Assembly: GCA_030704615.1 (NCBI GenBank)
Contig: CM060733.1
Coordinates: 69,316,001-69,380,000 of the forward strand
Direction of reading: 5' to 3'
Length of the DNA: 64,000 bases
Source: Takakia lepidozioides
Lineage: Eukaryota; Streptophyta; Takakiopsida; Takakiales; Takakiaceae
Below the pieces are notes generated by a model that made no database searches, was not told where the DNA came from, and was given only the letters and a program-made list of their open reading frames with translations. Both the position numbers and the translations under genes were made by a program. Below are positions 55,289 to 64,000 of the stretch, one piece after another; the stretch's first letter is position 1; every line of letters begins with the position of its first letter.

Positions 55289-55539
55289 TTGTCGGAGGTC
55301 GAATGAGGAAAGCAAGTTTTCGGAAAGCAGAAAAACATGAACCCTCCAACATACAAAAATACATGCACGTGGAAACAAGTGAACGATATAGTAATATCTT
55401 AGTTCGAGCAAAACAGGTTACTGGTAGGCAAGACATATGTCGGACCTTTGTGTGGCCAGAGTCTGAGGTACTGGCAGCAGTACAGTTCTACTATCCGAAA
55501 AGGATGGGCGTACCATTGTATGTGGACCGCAAGCCAAGC

Positions 55540-58500
55540 TCACTGGTCCCCTGGATCCATATTCAGAAGAGTGTCAACCTCCTGGGGGCTCAACCCTGGT
55601 GCATGTATGAAGTGATGAGTTGTGGAATTACAACGGAGTCTCTTTAGGTACACGTAGTACAAATGCTTGCAAGGGCAGTATGATGTCCCCTTGTTCGCCA
55701 TGATCTGGAAGTCGGTGCAATTGCAGGTGGGTAATTCTGAAATGGTGATGGTGTACACCTCATTGCGAACAGCTGAGCCCGCCGTGGCCATTTGATACAC
55801 ACGCCCGAATCCTGGTGGGGGCACTTCTGTCGAGCTCTGGATTGTACAGTTCATCCGAAGTGCATTCCCCATCCTTGTCTCGTTCACTTTTGAGGGAGGT
55901 CGCCGCCTCTTCGGTTTCCCCCAACGGTGTGTAGGATGCTTAGAGCTGTCGTGTCCCATTGTTCTTGCTCTCACAGGGGTCGGTGGTGGAGGCTGTGGAA
56001 GCGGAAATGGTTCTCTGGGGACGTCAGTGCGCTGCACCATCCGAAATCCTGCGGCGGTAAGGGCGTCGGCCTCAACCTGACTCAGATCGCAGCCTGGTTC
56101 CACCGGCCACACCGGGGGAGCCTCTGGCATTGTCTGTATGCCGTACTTGGGCTTTCCATACACGCAAGTCATAATGTCGTGCCTGCAGAACCAGAACTGG
56201 GTGGTTGTCGCCTCCGCAAACTTTGCATGGACAAATCTTCCTGTAAAAGTAGGAGCAGGGACAGCCCCATCTGGATTCCTCCTTATCATCTCTAAACAAC
56301 GTTGCCGTGTATCCACACGAATTGCGGAACACCTTCCTCGAAACGACGGCTTTGTGCGAGCAATTCTCCACTGTGATGCAGACACAGTCGTCTCCACAAT
56401 GGCTTGGCCATACTGCATAACAGCGGGCGGAATGTGGGGCAAGGGAGTGGTGGGAATTTGTTGCACGAAATCCCCGGTTGAAGGCGACGGCGATCTGGAA
56501 TTTCTTGGGCTTCCACTGCTGGAAGACACATTGTGCGGCAACATGACGGGACCTCGAGGTGCTGTCCGAATGTTCCTGTCGGATCTCCAGGAATCCTCTT
56601 CGCACCCGGGTTCCTCTTCAATCCTCCGCCTGACAGGGCGAGTCCGGACGTCCCCCTCTAGGTGTTCACCTCTGCGGTGCAGAGGCGTCCCTTTGATCTT
56701 CTCTCGCAATGCTGTCGCCCATTTCACTGGATTCTTGGACCTCGAAGCTGTTCGTACCAACAATTCCTCCCTGTCTGGCCCAAAGCCCCATTGTTTGCCG
56801 CTCAGGAACTTGTAGTACGTGGCTTGCTGCATGATTGCTCTGTCGATGTCCTCCGTTGTGGCCGTCACTACGTCCACCAGATGTGCGGCAGAAGACGCTC
56901 GCCAGGAGGAGTGGACCGATTCTGCCATATTCGTGTTCGGCATGTCCGTGTCGGAATCCAAGCACCGCTCCTAGAAGGACACAAACAATGGTGAGGGACC
57001 AATCGAAATGTCCGTAACAGAAAGACAAATGAACGAAATTGACAGCAGCCTACCTCCCGCATGTACTGTCCGAACTGTCGATACCGAAAATGCCACCACC
57101 CCAACCAGCTGTGCAATGCTCCCAGATTGGTTGTCTCCACTGCACCTGACGTGTTCCACCAAGCCTCGATGATAGCAAACTTAACCTCCGCGTCATCAAA
57201 TGTGGGTGCATCCTTCCACGCCGTACAAAGGACACGGTGTTCAGCCTGGAATGAGCTAGCAACAAATTTGGTAGTGTAGTGGGATAGACTCTGCATCCAA
57301 TGGAATCCACAGGATCTCTCTTTCCCCTCCATTGGAACATTGGGGTCCTCACCGTACACACGCCGCACCGCTGCCCAGTTGGCCTGAGCGTTGTCTGCCA
57401 TGAATCCCCTGAAATTGGGCTCTGGCAATCCCGCCCTTGCCATCTGCTCGTTTATGCCCTCCCACAGATGCATCTCGGACTGTGTGTCCTCCCCTTTCAT
57501 CTCGCAGATTGCAATCGTCATGAGCCTCTTGGAGTGATAGTCATAAACATGCGCACCCATAGTCACCCACTGATGGTTTGTAATTCGCTTGATGTGATCA
57601 AACATCACCCAAGCATTCGACAAGTTTCCAGTTGTCATGCGAGTGACCAAGTCGACTCCACTCCCAGGCCCACACGTCGACATTTTGAAAATGTAACAAC
57701 GATCGGATTCGCTGCCTTGCCCTGGAAACCTGCTACCTTGGATGTAGTCATATCCAGTCATTCGTTTCACCTCCAGGATTGAGTACATGTCCGACCCCCT
57801 GCCGAACTCCTGCTTGCAAGATACGATGTGATTCCGCACATTCGGACTACAAACGTGCGAGACGGACTCCAAGAGGTCCCCATCTCGTCTTCGGTCAAGG
57901 GCTCTCGGTCGGAACCATCTTCAGACATGATTTTGCCAAGAGCAATCTTGTGAGCTGCCTTCAGCTGAATCTGCTTTGGTCTGGCTCCGGGGCTCAATTT
58001 CACCTCCTCTTTTATGATGTCGTGTGCTTCCTGCACAGCCTCACGCATGTTGCCTCTCGCCAAGGGGTGGCAGTGGACCCCAACGTGTATGCAAGCTCTA
58101 GTCAAGTCCGGGAGCAAATGGATAACGTAGTATTGCTTGGCTCTGCACATGGACATGCACGTTGGTGGTTCTTTGCAATGTGCACACTTGAAAGAACCCG
58201 CAGGAGCTTGGCTGGAGACAATGAATGGATGATGCGTTGTGCCAGTCCATCCGTCTCGTTTCTCCTTCTCCTCCGCCCTCCTTTGGAGAGAAAGTGGAAG
58301 CAGGTGGGATTGAGGCACCTCAGCTTCCCCGCACAGAGGACATATCGTACACGAACACCATCAGCAATTTTCGTGCTACTGGTCTTCGTCACACACCAGG
58401 GGTGTCCGTCATGCTTTCGATCCATGTCTGTTAACATCCCAGAGGCTTTCTTTGACGAAGAAACAGGTGGAAACTCGAAGATGACATTGCCATCGACTTC

Positions 58501-59154
58501 GGGAGGCAGAAACGTTACCTTTCTGACTGGGAATTTGGCATAGTCGAGAGCAGCCAGCTCGGAGCGAGAACCATCGAGGTGATGTTGTCGTAGGAGCTGC
58601 ACAATGGACCGGGTTGGAGTTATGCTCGAGGGCACATTCGTAGCACCTACAGAGACGTCCATGCCGGATTTGAACGACCGTGTGGAGGACATGGGTACCT
58701 CAATGCAATCATCTTCCTCGTCGGAAATGTCGAATACGTCCACACGAGAAGCTATGGAGGGTCTTGACGGTCCAGGTCGGGAATGATTATCGTTGCATAC
58801 CTCTCTGTTGGCAGTGGCCGCCTCTCGGTTTCCGGACTCCTTTGTGGATGGTGTGGGCAGCGACTGATTCGGAAAGGGAATGGGCATTCCCACAGCTCGG
58901 TACAGGATGGTGTCTGACGGGGGAACGTGCCATTCGATTCCGCAACCTCCGTCGTTACCTAGCACGACAATGGTCTCGTCAACCTGTCCAGGAACATCCT
59001 TCCTTTCTTCTTCCAAATAAACTGTGCCCGGTTTGAGCTTGAATTTGGAACAAAGGTAAGTTTCAGTCACTCTGCAAAGTCCTCCCTCGTTTGGGATCCA
59101 GGCTCTCCCAAGTTGCGGAGGACAGCAAACTATAGCGTAGGAATTCGGAGCCAT
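55540..59154 (-). pseudogene. MULE-like SWIM-finger transposase, copy 2 (palindrome family A)
   Basis: Same gene family as 48,722-52,334. Start chosen at ATG 59,154 (MAPNSYAIVCCPPQLGRAW). Order: RVTETYLCSKFKLKPGTVYL, acidic linker with DVFDISDEEDDCIEVP, HPWCVTKTSSTKIADGVRVR ... CAHCKEPPTC ... CIHVGVHCHP, SNAWVMFDHIKRITNHQW, AICEMKGEDTQSE, GFMADNAQANWAAVRRVYGE. The intron is at 56,971-57,053 (83 bp, GT-AG). Exon 2 has NMAESVHSSWRASSAAHLVD, RCSAIRVDTRQRCLEM, FWFCRHDIMTC and a SWIM finger (CNCTDF ... CPCKH, 55,663-55,725). Frameshifts near 58,255 and 57,878 (one missing G) inactivate it. In life it would bind element ends through its fingers and catalyse excision; that is inferred from family resemblance. 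Confidence 0.72.
56971..57053 (-). other. GT-AG intron of transposase copy 2
   Basis: 83 bp. On the minus strand it begins GTAGGCTGC after GCGGGAG and ends TTCTAG before GAGCGGTGC. Joining the exons brings REERC-type sequence in line with copy 1. Confidence 0.75.
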
Positions 59155-59581
59155 CGAACACCGCACGGAGTTGGCAAGTGCGAGGTTCAGTATAGCGACA
59201 GACCAAGGCTCACAGGCACCATCTAAGTGGATCTGCGGAGTCCATCGACGATTGGAAGTCGCACATTGAAGTGGAAAGTATTGTTTCAAGCTACATGCAT
59301 GAAGGTGGGAGGTTTGATTCCATAGCCAGTGAGTATGACAATGATGGCCGATTCGGCGACGAAATAACATCTCCTGACAGTTTCTCCTGAGGGTGGATCC
59401 AGCAGTATTCTCGGTGCAGACAGGAACGTTCGCACTGACAAGTGCCAGGACTGCTGGTTAAAACGGTCAGACAACCAAGTTGTGCTCATCAAGACTGGCC
59501 GCAATTGTGTTTTTCGGAACAATGCAACCCATTCAGGTTCCAGATTTCCCGTCCCGAGTGATTCTTTCGATTGCTGGTGGA

Positions 59582-61229
59582 CGGAAATACGGCGCCGCAT
59601 TTCCGTATTGCATCTTGGTCATGCACCAGAGCGACGGAAATGCGGCACCGAGTTTCCGTCCGGGGGAAACCTTTATACTCTCCAGAACGGAAATGCGGTA
59701 ACGCATTTCCATCCAGCAAGCACGGTATGTGAAGGTGGAACGGAAATGCGGTACCGCATTTCCGTTCTGATTGAGATTTATGAACAACGGGAACAGAAAT
59801 GCGGCACCGCATTTCCGTCCGAGTCGCACTTTTCCGACATTTCAGAACGGAAAAGCGGCGCCGCATTTCCATTTTGTATCTGATGCATGGAGCTGAGGGA
59901 TTGAAATGCTGCAGCACATTTCCGTCCTTAAAAGACATTCATACTCTCCAGAACGGAAATGCGGTACCGCATTTCCGTTCTGATTGAGATTATGAACAAC
60001 GGGAACAGAAATGCGGCACCGCATTTCCGTCCGAGTCGCACTTTTCGACATTCCAGAACGGAAATGCGGCGCCGCATTTCCATTTTGTATCTGATGCATG
60101 GAGCCGAGTGCGATTCCGACAGCTTCATACAGCGCAATTCCGACCGCTTGAGACATTCATACTATCCAGAACGGAAATGCGGCAACGCATTTCCGTTCTG
60201 ACTGAAAATCGTGAACCATCTGAACTAAATGCGGCACCGTATTTCCATCCGAGTCGCACCTACCAACATTTCAGAACGGAAATGCGGTACCGCATTTCCG
60301 TTCTGACTGAAAATCGTGAACCATCGGAACTGAAATGCGGCAACGCATTTCCATCCGAGTCGCACCTCCCAACATTCGAACGGAATGTATTAGATTCAAA
60401 AGGGAAATGCGGCACCGCATTTCCGTTCTGATGAAATATCCTGAAACCTCGGAACTGAAATGCGGTACCGCATTTCCGTCGGAGTCGCACCTTCCGACAT
60501 TCCAAACGGAAATGCGGCGCCGCATTTCCGTTTTGTATGTGAGGCATGGAGCTGTGGAACGAAAATGCGGCACGGATTTCCGCCAGCGTCAGACGTTAAT
60601 ACTCTACAGAACGGAAATGCGGTACCGCATTTCCATTCTGACTGAAAATCGTGCGCAACGGGAACAGAAATCCGGCACCGCATTTCCGTTCGAGTCGCAC
60701 CTTCCGACATTCTAGAACGGAAATGCGGCGCCGCATTTCCGTTTTGTATATTGGGGCCTGGAGCTGTGCTACGAAAATGTGTACCCGCATTTCCATCCAT
60801 GTGAGACCTTCAAACTTTCCGGACCGGAAATGCGGCACCGCATTTCTGTCCAGGTGAGACCTCTATACTTTCCCGAACGGAAATGTGGCACGGCATTTCC
60901 ATTCATCATCTAACGGATGTGAAGTGGGAACGGAAATGCGGTACCGCATTTCCGTTCACATTGAAAATCATGAACCACGGGAACTGAAATGTTGTGCCTC
61001 ATTCCGTCCCAATCGCACCTTTCGACATTCCAGAACGGAAATGCGGCGCCGCATTTCCCTTTTGAATCTCATACTTGGAGCTGTGGGACGGAAATGCGGC
61101 ACCGTATTTCCGTTCAACAACTAAGGTATGTGAAGGTGGAACGGAAATGCGGTGCCGCATTTTCTTCCAACAAGTACGGATGTGTAGCAGAGTGATCGTA
61201 CTTAACGGAAATGCGGCGCCGCATTCGCA
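59582..61229. repeat. Palindrome array A2 with higher-order periodicity
   Basis: About 30 copies of a family A palindrome. Core AAATGCGGNNCCGCATTT is usually flanked by GAACGG and CCGTTC, so that many are perfect inverted repeats of 26-28 bp. Start-to-start spacing is 50-56 bp for most neighbours. Centres vary in order (GGTACC, GGCACC, GGCGCC, variant), and GGCGCC copies recur about 210 bp apart (near 59,846 and 60,056; 60,504 and 60,714). This indicates a four-palindrome higher-order unit. The array fills the space between transposase copy 2 (minus) and ParB-methyltransferase copy 2 (plus). Confidence 0.96.
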
Positions 61230-61618
61230 TTTTCGCTCCAACTGATCAGACGCTGGGACGGAAATACCTTGAAATGTGAACACGTGGAGCAACGGAATTG
61301 CTGCACATGTCGGCACTCTATCTGACTGAAGGGGCATGAGGCGGCGCGGCCTGACCGTTGATAATGATAATGATGTTTGTTTTTCGGACGGCAGGCGTAC
61401 CCTCAACGATTCGAATTTCGTAATGACGCAAACTCCCGAGGAGACACTTTCGTCCAACCCTTTCGAACCCAAGTGGTGCATCACCGCCGTTTCATCTACT
61501 TTTGTCGTGTCTCCTCAGTCACCCCTCTCGCGCCCTTTCCATCTGCACTCTTTGCCCTTTTCCCTCTCTCTGTTCTTCTTATGCTCGAACCTGAGAGGGG
61601 GGAGTTCGTGCACCAGAC

Positions 61619-64000
61619 AGGAGACCTCGTCGCAAGCTCCGGAAATTATACTTCGGACGTAGGCCAATGCCGAAGGGGAGGAAGCAGATGCGTCTACAGG
61701 AGGAGATTGCCATCTCCGAGCAGCAGGCCACTCAGGCAACCCAGCCACCAGTGAGAGCTCCATGCGATCGGGCTGCGCGCAGCTGATCGAGCACCGAACC
61801 CCCCATTTTGCTTCTGTAATTCTTAGACTGAATGCTAGGAGACTTGAATGCAGAACATGTTTGCATGCCTAACAGGAAAGGTGGACGTGCTGGAGGGATC
61901 GCAGGAATCCGAAGAGCCGCAGGAAGAGTCCGAGGAGCTAGCTGCAGCACGTACACCCACCCGATCCCCGAGCGCGGGTATTCCTGCCGGGCCTAGCCCT
62001 CTGCGATTCAAAGACGCGTCTTCGAAGGGCAAGTTCAAAGTCCCAGAGATCGACTCGCGTTCTTCGGTCATGGAGAATCGCCAGCAGGGGTCGGGCCCTT
62101 CTCCAGCAAAGTCGAAGAAGAAGCAGCCCGTCCCTCTACTGGCTTCTGAACCGGCTCAGGCCGATTCACCCCCCCCAACGCGAATGAAGCAGCAGGGTAG
62201 AAGACAGATTCAATTGCAGCAGACACCTTCACCTGCAAGGATGAGGAAGCAGAAGGCAATCAGGGCGACGGCGAACAATCTCCCGCAAAACCGCTTCCAC
62301 GAGCTGAAGCTCAGTTCCTGGAGGATTTCCCCCCTGCAGATGTTGGGGCCGACTCTGCTGCTGCAGCGAAGGCAATGGGATCGACCGTTGATCTCGATTT
62401 GGTACCGGAGGAGGGTGCTGCCGCTCAACTTTCGCAGCAAGACCTCACCACCGATGAGCAAGCAGGCCCGGAGGAGGCCTCTGCAATGGCAGAATTGCCC
62501 GCACACAGGCCCCAGAGTGCAGCTCCAGTTGAGGATGCTCCAGCTGCTCAGCCACTACCGGCACCTACAGACATGTCTCCGGAGGATTTCAAAAGTGCAG
62601 CGGATAAAATGTTGGAGGAGACACACAGTAGCATTGGCAGAGTTCTGGGCAGCAGGGTATTCCAGCGGACTCTTCGAATCCCACTCTGTCGCATGGTCTC
62701 CCTTCCCATCGTCAGGCAGGCCCTTCCCGGAGATGTGGATAAGCTCAAGTTCGCATTTCGAGAAGGGTACCGTCTGGGATCGGCAGCGTTTTACGTTTCC
62801 ATTGAGAATGAGGACGGCGAAACTCGTGGACCCACTGCCGATGAATTGTCAACGTGGGATACCCACTGGCACACTCGCAACCACGAATTCGAGGCGACGC
62901 TGAAGGGTGATCCGACTTCGGCCATATGTCGGGTAAAATGTTCTTTGTGTGGGACGGGAATCACCGACTTCTCGCCTGGTGGGAGTACATCAAGCAGAAC
63001 CATGCCAAGCACATTGGCTGGCATTACATGGTGGAGTGTGTCATCCTGAAGGTGAAGGCGGCAGACTCCTCCCTGCTCAAGAATGCCATGGCGGACCTCA
63101 ACTCGTAAGATACTCATACCCTCCCTAGCACGTTCGAAATGCGGTGCCGCATTTCGGTTTCCATTCTGGTTTGTTTCCGTGCTTCCGTGTACTGAACTGG
63201 AGAGTGTGCCTTGCAGGGTCACTGAGAATGCGTACGTGCATACCCACATGGCACACATGCTGTAAGGGTGAGGAAAACTGGTCTCACTGATCCGCAGATG
63301 TTTGCGGAAATGCTGGAGCCCGAGCTCATTCAGAAAGCCGTTGCAAAAACAGACCGGACATGGTATCGTCTCACTATGGATGGAATGGTGGAGGTGATAT
63401 ACGAAGTAAGTCGTCCTCCAATTTCCCTCTGCTCATCCTTCCCCATTTTCAGTAATCTTTCCACATGAATCGAATGTAACGCTTCTGCATGTTTTTGTTG
63501 GCAGTCAAACATCAAGCTGGATTTGGCCCATGCCAAACGCTTCTTCATGGAAAGTGAGGGGCCGTATTGACTGAGCACTTGAAGAAGCCGGTGTCAAGTC
63601 CAGAACCAAATACAAGTCAAAGCTTGTGAAGCTGGTGGCAATTGCAGATCCGGCACTTGGAAAGGACTTCATCCCCGAGATTGCAAAACACTATTCTCGG
63701 GCCATGCAGCCGACCATGCAATTGGAGAAACTGCATCACCTCTCACGGCATGTGTGGAGGCAAAAGAGAAGGTGAGGTTTCAATGCACTGAAGTTCCTTC
63801 CTAGCAATAGCCACTCTCTTCCAGCTCCTGACATTGGATCGGAAATGGCAGACACGGTGGCTGTCGATCTGGAATGCATCCGAGAGCATAAGGACAATGT
63901 GGTCTTTTCCACTGGAAGTTTCCGACCCTGCATGGATGTGTGGCTCAACCGTATGACTTGGTGGTTCCAGGTAATTCAAGGTACTTCCCCAGATTTGCTT
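61619..64000 (+). pseudogene. ParB-DNA methyltransferase family gene, copy 2 (runs off the window)
   Basis: First exon ends at 61,750 (MPKGRKQMRLQEEIAISEQQ ... QATQPP, then GTGAGAG). A second exon opens at about 61,876 with a Pro/Ser/Lys-rich disordered part. A frame change near 62,240 leads to an acidic linker, then VSLPIVRQALPGDVDKLKFA, FREGYRLGSAAFYVSIENED and, after a frame change near 62,925, MFFVWDGNHRLLAWWEYIKQ and HYMVECVILKVKA. The order L-x-x-x-(I/F)...G...V...DGNHRL-x-AW matches the ParB/Srx-like fold. Intron 63,105-63,216 contains a family A palindrome. Next come exons VTENAYVHTHMAHML, then RKTGLTDPQMFAEMLEPELI (donor 63,404), then LDLAHAKRFFMES (from 63,505, with a deletion of about 16 bp near 63,566), then TRWLSIWNASESIRTMWSFP (from 63,852). 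The methyltransferase domain, known from copy 1, lies beyond the window. ParB-like domains fused to N4/N6 methyltransferases are known from bacteria and phages. Confidence 0.6.
63134..63160. repeat. Family A palindrome inside an intron (copy 2)
   Basis: GAAATGCGGTGCCGCATTTC at about 63,137-63,156, within the intron 63,105-63,216 of ParB-methyltransferase copy 2. Confidence 0.85.

Noticed and set aside
59489-61195. Many overlapping open frames on both strands with repeated AAPHF, MRYRISV or RKCGAAFPF-type peptides
   Set aside because: They are the translations of the palindromes themselves. Because each site reads nearly the same on both strands, the same peptides appear in both directions. 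Unit length is not a multiple of three and no start context or domain is present.
59582-61229. CRISPR array (26-28 bp repeats, 25-28 bp spacers)
   Set aside because: Regular repeat and spacer lengths look CRISPR-like, but repeats are variable full palindromes, spacers are themselves repeated in a higher-order unit, no cas gene is present, and the context is eukaryotic with introns.

Overview
The window looks like nuclear DNA of a plant (streptophyte) with a large, transposon-rich genome. Reasons: remains of a PLS-type PPR gene, En/Spm (CACTA) transposase domains, Ty3/gypsy elements, L1-like LINEs, and short GT-AG introns. Nothing fixes the species. A charophyte, bryophyte or fern is possible, but that is a guess. 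I see no intact housekeeping gene, no tRNA or rRNA gene, and nearly every coding region is broken.

1-35 kb is a nest of retroelements and decayed DNA transposons. A minus-strand LINE is split by a Ty3/gypsy LTR retrotransposon (1,871-14,112; LTRs of 863 and 940 bp; TSD AGGCC). Inside that element about 3.04 kb (near 3,465-6,503) is inverted. The inversion cuts both the gag start and the reverse transcriptase and puts their halves on opposite strands. An extra sense-strand reading frame with a coiled coil lies downstream of the integrase. After it come two L1-type LINEs (15.2-17.9 kb and 19.6-22.9 kb), a SET-like fragment (18.0-18.9 kb), a gag fragment (24.3-25.0 kb), CACTA remains in two orientations (25.8-29.8 kb) and a second gag remnant (30.2-30.8 kb).

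35-64 kb is different and is the part to look at. It holds two copies of a divergent SWIM-zinc-finger, MULE-like transposase (48.7-52.3 and 55.5-59.2 kb, both minus). It also holds two copies of an intron-containing gene (35.6-39.0 kb; 61.6 kb to the window end, both plus). That gene joins a ParB-like domain (DGNHR box) to a C-terminal beta-class (N4/N6-type) DNA methyltransferase. A third, truncated first exon of the family is at 54.5 kb. Dense arrays of 18-26 bp perfect or near-perfect palindromes centred on GGYRCC/GGCGCC lie between and around these genes. Family A (AAATGCGGCGCCGCATTT) occurs at 39.07-39.73 and 59.58-61.23 kb. Family B (AATTTCGGCGCCGAAATT) occurs at 52.58-54.27 kb. Single copies occur in introns and between a divergent pair of unknown paralogues (40.0-41.7 kb).

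The layout transposase(-) / palindrome array / ParB-methyltransferase exon 1(+) is seen twice, each time with its own palindrome. I read this as a mobile element family that carries its own DNA methyltransferase and a parS-like or subterminal palindrome array. All copies here carry frameshifts, stop codons or truncations. Between the two halves lie probable captured host fragments: a POLE3/NF-YB-like histone-fold exon at 46.1 kb and a PPR fragment at 46.8-47.4 kb.
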